A stretch of 64,000 bases of DNA from positions 570,642 through 634,641 of the forward strand of contig SDOX01000122.1 in assembly GCA_004565275.1 (NCBI GenBank), in the 5' to 3' direction. Numbering within the stretch: position 1 is the first letter of the stretch; every line of letters begins with the position of its first letter. This DNA comes from Nannochloropsis salina CCMP1776. Its lineage: Eukaryota > Sar > Eustigmatophyceae > Eustigmatales > Monodopsidaceae. The position numbers were made by a program, and so were the translations under genes. The notes below the pieces were generated by a model. The model was not told the DNA's origin, searched no databases, and worked only from the letters and a program-made list of their open reading frames with translations. This document shows positions 9,862 to 20,100 of the stretch, piece after piece.

Positions 9862-11184
9862 ATGGCTTCAGTCACAGTCGACACAACATCGCGACTTTTC
9901 AGCGTACGCTGGGCCGACAGGACTGATGATAATACGGCGCAAGATTACAAAAAACAAGAGGAAGTCGGGCGAGGAGAGGCGATGGACGGAGAGGAAGTAG
10001 TGTCACGGCGTATAACCCTGTGCGACGTCGACATCAAGTACAAGTCTCCCGCCGCATACGTTTTCCGCTCGCATGGATTCTTTTATCAAGTCGCTTTGAC
10101 GTCCACCAACACGCTGTCACGTCTTAGTCCAGGAACTTATGTCCTCAATTTCAGGCAATGTCAAGGATACAAACCTTCGCCACGATCGCTTCGCTTTCAC
10201 GTTCCAGCATTGTCGTCTACCTCCTTCCCACTGTTCGCTTTGAAAGATGAGGACCTGTATATTGGCGTCGTCACGATGCAAAAGTTTCATTTTCAATTCC
10301 TTCGCTCTATCGCCCCTGGCGTAAGCGCAATCGTTGTGGCGATTCTCGCCCTGCTTTTTGGCCTCCGGACCTTGCAGAAACGCCAGAAGCCGCGCTCTCG
10401 CCGAGCAACGTCCTCGGCCCCCACGATCTCGACGCCTGCCATTTCCTCAGAGAGCTCCTTCAATCTCTCTTCCTCCTCATCTGCAACGTCGGGCCTCGCT
10501 TTGAAAACATCCGGGGAAACTTCGCAGGAAGACCACTTGGCGGTGGGAAGCGAGAAAGTTCCCCCTGTGTGGGACCTCTCAAGACATGGCTCGTCCGAAA
10601 ATGTATTCTCATCTTCGCACGCCGGGGACCCTTTACGAAGCAAGAGCATCCGCGAGCTAGAGCAGAGCTACGCACAGCATGAAGACGAGGCACTCTCGCA
10701 TGAAGCCTGTGAACGGCCGTCTGGTGTGGAAAGGCCCCGTACGACCGCGCCTATGTATCAGCAGCGTCAAACCATGCGTAATGTGGAGGTAAATGGTAGA
10801 GGCAGTTATCCGCCGAACATATATATACCCTCATCCACGCTGATATGTCCCCCGCCATTACTGTCGCCATCGAAATTGGCGTCCACTACGTCTTCCCCTC
10901 CGTCCTCAGCCGTCGGCTCATCCGAGCCTGCCCCAAGGCCACCGGCGGAGGCTACATGCTTCGACGGTGAGGCAGGCAGGCAGGGGGGAGCAGAAGTGAC
11001 TAACGAGGGGAATGAGGAGACCCTTGGTTGGGTGGAGGAATACTGGTCTTTTGAGGGGCCAGAGCCCCGTGCTCGTGCCTCCGTGGAAGGCAAGGAGGGA
11101 AAAGAAGACGAAAATGGAAAGGTCAAGTTGATCGAGAGCAAGAAAAGGATCGGCACATATGACAGACAGGGTTGTCACGACTGA
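9862..11184 (+). CDS. Single-TM protein with Ser/Pro-rich cytosolic tail, unknown
   Basis: The open frame gives 440 aa from ATG 9862 (or about 400 aa from ATG 9982). The N-terminal half looks like a small beta-rich domain (ITLCDVDIKYKSPAAYVF, SRLSPGTYVLNFRQCQGY). It is followed by one clear TM helix (PGVSAIVVAILALLFGL), a basic stop-transfer stretch (QKRQKPRSRR), and a long tail rich in Ser, Pro and Glu. The order of beta-domain, TM and tail is loosely like EMC7, but I see no convincing identity, so I do not assign it. No signal peptide is present at either ATG, so a 5' exon may be missing. Confidence concerns existence as a gene, not function. Confidence 0.6.
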   Translation: MASVTVDTTSRLFSVRWADRTDDNTAQDYKKQEEVGRGEAMDGEEVVSRRITLCDVDIKYKSPAAYVFRSHGFFYQVALTSTNTLSRLSPGTYVLNFRQCQGYKPSPRSLRFHVPALSSTSFPLFALKDEDLYIGVVTMQKFHFQFLRSIAPGVSAIVVAILALLFGLRTLQKRQKPRSRRATSSAPTISTPAISSESSFNLSSSSSATSGLALKTSGETSQEDHLAVGSEKVPPVWDLSRHGSSENVFSSSHAGDPLRSKSIRELEQSYAQHEDEALSHEACERPSGVERPRTTAPMYQQRQTMRNVEVNGRGSYPPNIYIPSSTLICPPPLLSPSKLASTTSSPPSSAVGSSEPAPRPPAEATCFDGEAGRQGGAEVTNEGNEETLGWVEEYWSFEGPEPRARASVEGKEGKEDENGKVKLIESKKRIGTYDRQGCHD

Positions 11185-11444
11185 GCAACATGGGCTCACA
11201 ACGTGGTATGGGACTTTCCTGTGTAATCGGCAAAGCTCTTATGATCCTCGTGTGGAGTAATTGGTCCAGGCTTCCATTGCCATGTACACATTGTAAGAGG
11301 TCTTCCAATTGACAAAAGGCGTGCGTTCGCTCTAATTAGATCGCAATCGATAATCATTAGACTGACCAAGTTTTTTATCGAGATACTTTCTTGAAAAATG
11401 AAAACGTGCACCCGACTACTTTAATTTCCTTCTCTTTCAATACT

Positions 11445-13334
11445 TTAAGGAAGGAAGCACGCTCTTCCCCACAAATGGTAATTTTTATGCGTCGATGCAT
11501 GATTTATCCCTTGTCTACCATAACAGTACGGGCGAACCTGGCCGATTCCACCAAATTTGCCACCTCTCTCCGGCATACCGTCCCTGTCTTTGGTGCACTT
11601 GCTGAAGGTCCAAGACACAGGAGCTGCGAGACGCCGGAGCGCGGGAACGTCCTCCTCGAGTATGCACTGAATCTCTTGGAGCTCCGCTTTGCTTACCTTG
11701 GGAAGCTTTCCCAAGTCCTGCCCCACTTGCGTGTTCAGCATGATCTGCAGGGACGGAAACGTGCGCTTCCACAAGGAGTTCACAAACTCGTCGCCCTCCA
11801 TTACGGGCCGCGCATACAGGCGCTCAAAAATCAGCCTCAGGCCCTCGGGGCTGGCCAGAACAGCTGCATGCTCTTTCAGCATCTTTTCATTGGCGTAAAC
11901 AAAGCCTCCGGCCCCGAGCGCATACAACACAGAAAAAGCCAATATGGTCTGTAACGCCACTCCCAAGTACATACCCCCCCCAACAGCTCCCACGCCAGCT
12001 AGGCATAGACTCGCAGCGCCCGCTCGAAATCTCCAAAGCTCACGAGCAAAGTCGTTGCGGAGAGCTTCCAGGACTAAAGCGTGCATTTGCACAAGATGGA
12101 CGGAATCAGCGAGACGAGTGATCACGTTGTCGATGCGGCGCTTAGGGGCCTTCAGCACCTCGCCCACAACTTCCTCCCGGCTCCTCTCCAGGTCTGCCAG
12201 TCCTAGCCCCAACGACGGGCCCTCTATCTCTAATTCACCACCCAAGGCCGCGGGTCTTGATGAATGGGAAGTTTGCTGTCGCTGATACGCTGCTGGCAGG
12301 CACATGGTATAGATGCGGGGCAAATCTTTTCGAGGAATGACCTTGGACAGATTCCAGCACAAGGAGCCATAAGCTCGAGCAAAGTCGTGGATTTTTCTAA
12401 ATTGATCAGCTTTATTAAGTACGATGTAGAGCTTGTGGTCCATACCCGCCAAAGACTGGGTCAGGATGGACAGCGTTTCCCCTGTAGTCCCCGGTTTATC
12501 AGGGTCGAAAAAGAGAAGAATCACGTCGGCGCGGTCAGCGAACCATTTGCAGACGCCTTGAAAGTCGTAGCCACGATCCAAGTGATTTCTGGCAGAACGC
12601 GTATTGTCTTCCTTGTATGAAGCGCTGATGAGCGAGGAGGGGCTCGGCTGGCTTGCGGAGGCATGTGGGCTGTCGATCATTCCCGGTGAATCCACGAGCA
12701 TGAATTCGGTTGTCGCCAAGCCCGCGCGGATCTTGAGCTGAGTGTGATGAATCAGGTCGGGCCCAAAGTGGCGAAGGCCTGCAAAGCCCATGTCGGGGTC
12801 GCCGATGGTCGAAGGGCCGTCCTGATCGATGTCCGCAGGTCCGGGAGCGATGATGGTGAAGCTGTCATCTGTCGGTGCGACACCTGCTGTCTGGATGGGC
12901 CTATTACACACATAATTGACGAAAGAGCTCTTGCCACTACTATGATTGCCGAGCAAAAATACGAACGGAAGCAAAGGTGCCTTGTCGCTACATTTTTCCA
13001 GAGGCCCTCGCAAACGATCATTGATGGGCTGAAGATAGCTTTGCAACTCGTCACAACGCTGCAAGACGCGGCGCTGACTGTCCAATTTTATAGTACCGCT
13101 GTGGGTAGTGTTGCCGTCATCAGTGCTGAGACTGCGCTCTAATGGGAGACGGCGAACAAAACGGAGCAATGTCAACAGAGAGGGCTTGGGGGAGCCGGAC
13201 CGCAGGAGCAATCTCTGTCGACCGGCGAGATGGCAATGCACCAGCATCGTCTTTGGCACTGTAATTTTGTGAGTTCTAACTCCGTAAGTGCACGAAGATG
13301 ACTCTATAAAGAATAAAATAGCCTTAAAATACAT
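11445..13334 (-). CDS. EHD/dynamin-like GTPase, likely mitochondrial
   Basis: A large GTPase of the EHD/sarcalumenin branch of dynamin-like proteins, which bind and remodel membranes. The G-domain shows G1 LGNHSSGKSS, a switch I-like TDDSF, G3 DSPGM and G4 NKADQF. The stretch FADRADVILLFFDPDKPGTTGET is typical of EHD proteins. No C-terminal EH domain is present. Instead, a hydrophobic pair (LCLAGVGAVGGGMYLGVALQ and ILAFSVLYALGAGGFVYA) could form a membrane hairpin. The frame opens at ATG 13334 (629 aa). ATG 13247 gives 600 aa and puts an Arg/Leu/Ser-rich, acid-free presequence (LAGRQRLLLRSGS...) at the N-terminus, suggesting mitochondria. The last about 30 residues look unrelated and may reflect an unspliced 3' intron. 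Confidence 0.8.
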   Translation of the reverse strand: MYFKAILFFIESSSCTYGVRTHKITVPKTMLVHCHLAGRQRLLLRSGSPKPSLLTLLRFVRRLPLERSLSTDDGNTTHSGTIKLDSQRRVLQRCDELQSYLQPINDRLRGPLEKCSDKAPLLPFVFLLGNHSSGKSSFVNYVCNRPIQTAGVAPTDDSFTIIAPGPADIDQDGPSTIGDPDMGFAGLRHFGPDLIHHTQLKIRAGLATTEFMLVDSPGMIDSPHASASQPSPSSLISASYKEDNTRSARNHLDRGYDFQGVCKWFADRADVILLFFDPDKPGTTGETLSILTQSLAGMDHKLYIVLNKADQFRKIHDFARAYGSLCWNLSKVIPRKDLPRIYTMCLPAAYQRQQTSHSSRPAALGGELEIEGPSLGLGLADLERSREEVVGEVLKAPKRRIDNVITRLADSVHLVQMHALVLEALRNDFARELWRFRAGAASLCLAGVGAVGGGMYLGVALQTILAFSVLYALGAGGFVYANEKMLKEHAAVLASPEGLRLIFERLYARPVMEGDEFVNSLWKRTFPSLQIMLNTQVGQDLGKLPKVSKAELQEIQCILEEDVPALRRLAAPVSWTFSKCTKDRDGMPERGGKFGGIGQVRPYCYGRQGINHASTHKNYHLWGRACFLP

Positions 13335-14317
13335 TGTGCTTCATCCTCCTGGCTTTCCTCGCTACCCGAAAGGCGCACCCGGCTCGAGAAACAAAGAAAC
13401 AGGGCGGATCACGCCAATGCTCCCCTTCCTACCCTCCGCCCCCTTTTGTCTACCTTGCCTTTCTGCCATCCCTCCTCTCGGACTTTCGACGTCAGGCATG
13501 CATGCAAGCCCACCCCTGCCTTCACCTCTTCCCGTCCGTGATGTCCTTTATCTCCACCTCCTCCTTCGGGTCCCAGGCCTCGCCAAGGAAAGGGCAACTC
13601 GCCGACGCCGTGGGCCCGCCCGGGACCCCGTGCAACTGTATGGCAGATTTTGCCTTGCCTCCCGCATGCGAAGTGGAAGGCACAGCGCTTGCTTGGGGGG
13701 GGGACTGGTGTGCGTTGCGTTGTGCAATTCCGCGGAAGGGACAGCTCTTACCAACGTGGTCAATCGTGTCTTCGGAGGCTTCCCCCAAAATTGACGTGAC
13801 ATCTCAACAACCATATGAAACAGAAACCTCGCCTTTGCCGTCTTTGCTCCTCACCAGGCAAGCACTTTTCTATCTATCAACGATTCAAGCAACGCAAAAA
13901 GGGTTACAAGATGACAACGTCAATCGGTAGGCTTTGAAGTAGTCTTTGGGACGTCAAAACTCCTGACAACATCTCGACTCCTAACGTGGCATTCCTGGTG
14001 GCCTAGTGGTGCTCTTTCCGTTCGTATAATTAAATGCTTTCAGGCAATCGTGCGCGTTTTTTAAGTCTAGACTGAATGTAGCTTACCTCCATTTTCGAAG
14101 CTACTATTCTTCGTCGCGTCTTGTATACACTCGTCCGGTAGCACCCCGACCCCAACTTATCATCGAATTGCTTGGCCCCATTCTGTGTTTCTCCAGGTCT
14201 CCTATTTTCCGCTTTGCCTTACCGATTACTGCTCCTTTTAATTGCATCGTTACACAAATTTCGGCGATCGATTGGTCGTACCATGTTGCTCATGTTACAC
14301 AACACCTCCCGACAGGC
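13335..14317. other. Intergenic, unusually GC- and pyrimidine-rich
   Basis: About 1 kb between the EHD-like GTPase and EB1. From about 13400 to 13720 it is markedly GC-rich and C-rich on the + strand. Frames of 80-200 codons are open on both strands (for example + 13334..13930 and - 13522..13788), but none shows a domain, and composition alone explains the lack of stops. The EB1 promoter and 5' UTR should lie at the right end. Confidence 0.4.
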
Positions 14318-15241
14318 ATGATGGACGCAGGGTACTTCGTGGGCCGCAAGGAAATTGTCGACTGGATAAATGAAACATTGCAGCTGAATCTCACCAAAGT
14401 TGAGCAGACAGCTTCAGGTGCTGTGGCCTGCCAGCTACTTGACCGCATCTATCCGGGAAAGGTGCCTTTGAATAAAGTTAATTGGGAAGCCAAGTTGGAC
14501 TACGAGTTCCTCAGTAACTATAAGCTTCTCCAAACTGCATTCACCAAGCTTCAAATTGACAAGCATTTGCCAGTTGAGAAATTGGTGCGTGCTAAATACC
14601 AGGATAATTTAGAATTTATGCAATGGTTCAAGCGGTTCTATGAGCTCAACAATCCCGCCCTCGACTACGATCCCGTGATTGCCCGCGCCGGAGGCAAAGG
14701 CGCCGGAGGAACTGCCCGCACCATGCCTCCTGCGGCTGCTCCCTTCTGCTCAAGCACGCGGACGGGAAATACGCCAAGCAATTCTCTTAAAAGCCGACCT
14801 TCATCTCGAAGCATTGGTAGCAGCACTGGCAGCTCCTCGGGCAATGGCGCCCGCGACAAGGAAAACAGCGGCGCCGCGATTGCTACATCGTCGAGTCATG
14901 GCGGGAGAAATGTCACGACGGCAGCCGCCGCAACTGTGGCGGACGAGGCGCTACTGCGAAAAGCGGAGAACTTGGCGCAGGAGAACACGACGTTGCAGGC
15001 GACCATCGAGGGCCTGGAAAAGGAGCGAGACTTTTACTTCGAGAAACTGACAGTAGTGGAGGAAATGCTGCAGGAACGGCAAGCAGCAGCGGATGAGAAT
15101 TTCTCGCAGGAGGCGTCTCTTCTGATCGAAGAGATCTTTAAGGTCCTATATGCGACGGAAAACGCCACAGGCCTAAGCGACTGCGATGAGCCGTGTTCGG
15201 AAGCAGCGGCGGCTGTCGAGGCACCGACAGCTGTAGTTTGA
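14318..15241 (+). CDS. EB1: EB1-family microtubule plus-end protein
   Basis: A 307 aa protein that tracks growing microtubule ends and recruits other plus-end factors. The N-terminal calponin-homology domain is complete: GRKEIVDWINETLQLN, KVEQTASGAVACQLLDRIYP, LNKVNWEAKLDYEFLSNYKLLQ and LEFMQWFKRFYELN. A Ser/Gly/Thr-rich linker of about 100 residues follows. Next comes the coiled-coil EB homology region (ENTTLQATIEGLEKERDFYF, KL, ...IEEIFKVLYATE). The start at the MM pair (14318) was chosen over upstream in-frame codons because EB1 proteins begin a few residues before GRKEIVDW. The usual C-terminal EEY/F that binds CAP-Gly proteins is absent; the chain ends in an Ala/Val-rich tail. Confidence 0.95.
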   Translation: MMDAGYFVGRKEIVDWINETLQLNLTKVEQTASGAVACQLLDRIYPGKVPLNKVNWEAKLDYEFLSNYKLLQTAFTKLQIDKHLPVEKLVRAKYQDNLEFMQWFKRFYELNNPALDYDPVIARAGGKGAGGTARTMPPAAAPFCSSTRTGNTPSNSLKSRPSSRSIGSSTGSSSGNGARDKENSGAAIATSSSHGGRNVTTAAAATVADEALLRKAENLAQENTTLQATIEGLEKERDFYFEKLTVVEEMLQERQAAADENFSQEASLLIEEIFKVLYATENATGLSDCDEPCSEAAAAVEAPTAVV

Positions 15242-15760
15242 GTTGAGAAGGTGCTGCCGAGAAGCGGAGCCACAAGGCCTGCTGGCTCACACCACGCTGG
15301 TTTTTAGGGAAGACAAAAGCGTGGAGGCATGACGTGAAAGGAGTGACGTGGTCACGACTAGGTCGGCATCAAAAAGGTGGGAGAGATTAAACATATATCG
15401 ACGAAGGACACCGAAGAATACGAGAAACGGAAGATGGGGACGGGTTGAAATGAAGAATTTTTCTTTCGTGCTTAGCGGAAAAAGCAAAGAAGCCATGGGT
15501 GTGAGTTCCAGCGCATCGTCTGCCATTTGTAAGTGACTACTCCCATAATCCCCTATCAAAGCTTGAAGAAAGCTCTTGATTTTATAGGAGACCCATGCTC
15601 CATTATGGAAAGAGAAATACAGCGTTGGACGTCCACTACCATGGTTCACCAAATCAAAAATCCCCTGCGCATTTCCGGCCCCCCTGTGACTACTGCCATG
15701 TGCTCGACAGAAGAAGACTCTTTGGTCTGTTTCATCTGATTTCCAGTGTTATCAGCGACC
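15242..15760. other. Intergenic between convergent genes
   Basis: This is the 3' side of both EB1 and MsrB. I see nothing in it beyond probable 3' UTRs. Confidence 0.5.
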
Positions 15761-16459
15761 TCATTCGTACACGGGGCCCTCGTACGTGCAGGGCTGGACC
15801 GCATCGGTCCCCTCGGGTACGAAGCCCACAGACACTGAGTTTACGCAGTGCCTCTCATCCGGAGGCGGATTTCCGAAGCCTTCGTTGCGGAAAACGTGCC
15901 CAAGGTGCCCGTCGCACTCTGAGCACAGGATCTCGCACCGAAAGCCGTCCGCGTCTCGCTGCTCGTAGACGGCGTCTTTAATGTTCGTCCAGAAACCAGG
16001 CCAGCCGCACCCGCAATCAAACTTCATGGCCGACGTGTATAGAGGCGTCTTGCAACCTGTGCACACGTATGTCCCCTTGGCATTGTGGTCATCCCAGCCC
16101 CCTTTCGCCACGGTCACTTTTCGAGGCTCCGTGGCTTTGCGCCGGAGAACCTTGAAGGCAGTGGGGCTCAGAATTTGCTTCCATTCCTCCTCGGTTTTCA
16201 CTTTAGTTAAAGCCGGTTTCGCGGCCAAATTCGTGGCCGGGTCTTGTGCTTGTGTAGCAAACATGCGACTGAAAAGCATGGAAGGTACCGACGTTGAACG
16301 GGATCGCGCACCTACAGCGGAAAAGCTAGCTGAACGCGTCCAGAATAGTTTTTTGGGTGCTCCTGACGAAACAAATCCACTTGCTCCACGAATGGAACAA
16401 GAGGCGAGCTGAACAATGCTAAGTGTCGCTATGGTTGAAAAAGAGAGGGAAAACCGCAT
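15761..16459 (-). CDS. MSRB: Peptide-methionine (R)-S-oxide reductase MsrB, plastid-targeted
   Basis: Reduces methionine-R-sulfoxide in proteins after oxidative damage. The catalytic domain (about residues 88-232) has the zinc ligands CTGC and CSEC, the CGCGWPGFW segment, GHLGHVF, and the active site RHCVNSVSV with catalytic Cys. The first 80 residues are a bipartite presequence. A signal peptide (FSLSFSTIATLSIVQLASC) is followed by GASGFVSS, matching the ASAFAP rule with Phe at the cleavage site, then a Ser/Arg/Ala transit stretch. That is the plastid address in diatoms, eustigmatophytes and relatives. It is a single exon with the ATG at 16459. Targeting is inferred from the motif; the enzyme call is firm. 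Confidence 0.95.
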   Translation of the reverse strand: MRFSLSFSTIATLSIVQLASCSIRGASGFVSSGAPKKLFWTRSASFSAVGARSRSTSVPSMLFSRMFATQAQDPATNLAAKPALTKVKTEEEWKQILSPTAFKVLRRKATEPRKVTVAKGGWDDHNAKGTYVCTGCKTPLYTSAMKFDCGCGWPGFWTNIKDAVYEQRDADGFRCEILCSECDGHLGHVFRNEGFGNPPPDERHCVNSVSVGFVPEGTDAVQPCTYEGPVYE

Positions 16460-17146
16460 GCTCTGTCATGATTCAAGAAAATATGGCGTGGAAGGAAATT
16501 AAATACGGATGAGACAACAGACGAAAGTCTCACAAGTCTCGTTACTTGATCTGAGCACTTACAATAGGACTTCATCATTAGAAGTGCGAATTACGATGTA
16601 GAAGGTCCAGCCCATCCATCCATATCTACTTATAAAGTCATATCACATGATTATCACTGCGAGATGTCTTGCGAATAATTGTGATTTTGGCAGGGGAGAA
16701 ATTATTTTGTCGGGCACGTCCACGGAACATTTGCTGTAGGTGGACTCTCTGGAAATGTCTGTACAGAGCTAATACTGCCAATAAAGATGACATAGCAGAC
16801 AGGGGTCACTTGGCTGTGGGAAGTACGTGTCAGACGCGTTGACGCCGAGGGCAGCCGGAGCCTCAAGACAAGGGCATAAGTCGAGAGGAGCGTCGAGGAC
16901 ACCTGCAAACCCCGGTACGCACGATGTCTTCGACTTTCTTCACTCATATGAAAACCTCGTCTTCGTCGTCGTTGAGTCAGTTTCATACAGCGCACACAAG
17001 TGAATCCGGATGAGATGCCCGTGGCGAGTGAGCGATCGTTCTGGTTAGAGACCTCTTCCTTGTGCATTGCGTGCGTGAGAACACTGAGCGTACAAAGGTC
17101 TGAAGTCTTAAAGAAATGACAACACTCTGAACTGAAACCGATACGT
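16460..17146. other. Divergent intergenic region MsrB / PNPase
   Basis: About 690 bp upstream of both genes, so promoters for both are expected here. An antisense frame at 16702..17157 shows no family signature and was not accepted. Confidence 0.5.
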
Positions 17147-20100
17147 ATGTCCACCACAGAGGGCTACGAAAGAATGTTACGCATTGGATGCGTGACAGGT
17201 CGTAAGTGGGTACGGGAAGCTTGCGGGCTAGCGCTGCCTCGCACGCGGAGACCGTCCGTGCCCCCAGGGCGCCTCAAGCCTCCGTTCTCCGTCTCAGAAG
17301 CGAGCGACGAGGCATCGGTACGCTCGTTCTCATCCAGCGTCAAGCGTACTCGCAAAAAGAGCCCGGGGCAAGTCCGATTGAAGAACGAACCACTGTGCCG
17401 CGTGGCGGCCGTGGTTGACTACGGCAACCCCATGCAAAATTTAGTCTTAGGAACTGGTGTATTGGCAACGCAGTGTGATGGCGCGGCCGTGGGGCGGCAG
17501 GGAGGTTGTTTAGTTCTGGGCACAGCGGTCTGTGACAGACAGGCGCCGGCGGGAGCTGGAGATGACTTCTTACCCTTGGTTGTGGAATATCGTGAGAAGG
17601 CACATGCATTTGGACGCATCAACAGGAGCGTTAATCGGCGTGAGGGAGCTCAGTCAGACCAAGAAATATTGGCCTCACGAGTTGTAGATAGGGTTATACG
17701 CCCGCTCTTCCCCGAAGGTTTTATTTACGACACACAAGTTGTTACGACGGTTGAGTCTTCAGATCGTCAGAATGATCTAACAGTTTTGAGTGTCAACACT
17801 GCATCAGCGGCTCTGGCAGTCTCTAATATCCCATGGAATGGGCCCGTAGGTTGCGTCCGTGTAGGAATGACGCCAAGCGGTAAGCTTCTTGTAAACCCAA
17901 CTGAGGATGAGATGCAGGAATCTGACTTAAATTTGCTCTACGCGGGCAACGAGCAACGAACCCTCATGATAGAGGCCGGAGGAAGCCAAGTGCCCGAGCT
18001 TGAAATGATTCGAGCCCTTAAATTTGCGCATTTTCATTGCGGCGCGATCATCAAGGCACAGCAACAGCTGGCTGTCCAGGTCGGGTCACCCAAGCGGGTG
18101 GTCCCGCCCATTTTGCCGTCCTCATCCATGTGGGATCTCGCTCATGCTGTGGGTTTTCAAAAAGCTGTGGACCTTTTTTCCGGTACAAAGCTCACAAAAA
18201 GCGATCGAAGCAGAGCCGAGGCTGTATTGCATGGGGAGATACGCACCGCCGTGAAGGAGGCATTTCCTGACTGTCATGACTTAGCCCCCGCCATGTGCTC
18301 TGATAAAATCCTTCGACATGGACTCCGAGATGCAGCCGTGAACAACCACAGCCGGTGTGATGGCAGAAAATTTATGGAGCTGCGACGTATATCATCGGCG
18401 GCAGACGTAATGCCTTCAGTCCACGGCTCTTCCATCTTCACCCGGGGAGACACTCAGGTTCTCTGTGCGGTAACTCTTGGCTCAGAAGACGACGCGATCA
18501 AAGCTCGGTACACGGATGACGACGAGGTCCCGGGGAAAAAAGCATTTCTGCATTACGACTTCCCGCCCTACAGCGTGAACGAGACTGGAAAGGTTTTTGG
18601 CAGCAATCGTCGCATGGTGGGGCATGGCGCACTGGCTGAGCGAGCGATTCTCCCGGTGCTCCCTTCGTCGGACGTTTTCCCGTATACTATCCGCATCACA
18701 AGCGAGGTGACGGCCTCAAATGGCTCATCCTCAATGGCTTCGGCATGCGCAGCTTCCCTGGCACTCATGGACGCAGGCGTACCAGTCAAAGCCCCTGTGG
18801 CTGGCGTTTCCGTCGGGCTGCTCAGCCAACCGGGGGACGAGAGTGAGACTTTGATTGAAACAGAAAACAGTGACGATGAGGAGCTTTGCACGACTTCCTC
18901 TCAAACGAGGGAGGAATGCAACCTTGAAAAGGAAGAGAGTGTTCATGCGGAAGATCCGGACGGCCGACAGAGGGTCTCAGGAGGGAAGCGGGGAAAGGCA
19001 CAGCTCTTGGTGGACATCCTGGGCACCGAGGATCATTTCGGCGACATGGACTTCAAGGTGGCCGGGACTTTGGAGGGTATCACAGCAATACAGCTTGACA
19101 TCAAGTTGGCAGGGGGGGTACCGCCTGAAATTCTTTTCGATGCCATTCACGTGGCAGCTCGGGCTCGAAGGCAGATACTGGGATTCATGGGGAAAACGAT
19201 AACAGAGCCGAGGGCCAGACTCAAAGACTCAGCCCCTGGGATGGAGGTCGTAAAATACTCGTTTGATCAACACAAAGACATCTTCACTCTCGAAAATCGT
19301 CGCCTGGTGGAGGATGAATACAACGTCCGTCTTTCTTTTCCAGAGCGAGGGAAGGTGACAGTGTTCGGCCGAGACCCCAAGAAAGTATTGGAAGCACATC
19401 GTCATGTACAAGAACTGGTAGCCGATATTCAGGAAGGAGAAGTCTATATGGCAACAGTAGTGGAAGTTAAGGATTTTGGTGCTGTTTTGGAGGTGCTGCG
19501 GGGCAAAGAAGGCTTGCTACACATGTCGGAGATTTCGCATCACAAGGGCAGTCGATCAACTGCAGAAATGCTTGCCGTAGGACAACAGGTGAAGGTGCAA
19601 TGCGCAACCGTGGATCGCACCCGGGGTCTTATCAAGCTGTCCCGAAAGGCGCTACTAGATCCTGGAGAGCCCGACGATCTTCACCCCGATCTCAGTGCAG
19701 CCGGTGTGCTCCCCAAAGTGCCAGTGCCACCTGGTACCTACTTTACTCACATGGATATGCGCAAGGCTCGTATGCGCCGGGAGGCCGCTGTGTCCGAAGA
19801 CAAAGAGAGCTCTGGCCTCAAGAAGGACGTCAAAAAGAATGGTGACGTTACTAAGAAAAGAAGCCCTCGGAAGCCTATCAAGGACGACGACAAGCGCAGT
19901 TCTTTGTTAGTGTTGGATGGAGAAAGTTTACCGCGGAAAACAAGCATAAACGCATCGTCGGAAAATCAAGGTAAGACTCGCCAGAAGCGGGCCGTCCGGT
20001 CTAGGTCGAGTCGTAAAAAAGATGTGAATGTTATCAATGCTCCGGAGGAAGGTGGTTCACCTGTCAACGCGGAAGGAAATGGTACATCGGAAAATATGTC

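Noticed and set aside
13334-13930. 198-codon + frame after the EHD-like gene
   Set aside because: It is open mainly because the sequence is C-rich; the translation is Pro/Ser/Leu-biased with no family signature.
13990-14060. tRNA-like A-box (TGGCCTAGTGGT)
   Set aside because: No matching B-box or cloverleaf pairing could be found downstream.
16702-17157. 151-codon - frame overlapping the PNPase start
   Set aside because: It is antisense to the PNPase 5' end and upstream region and has no recognisable domain.
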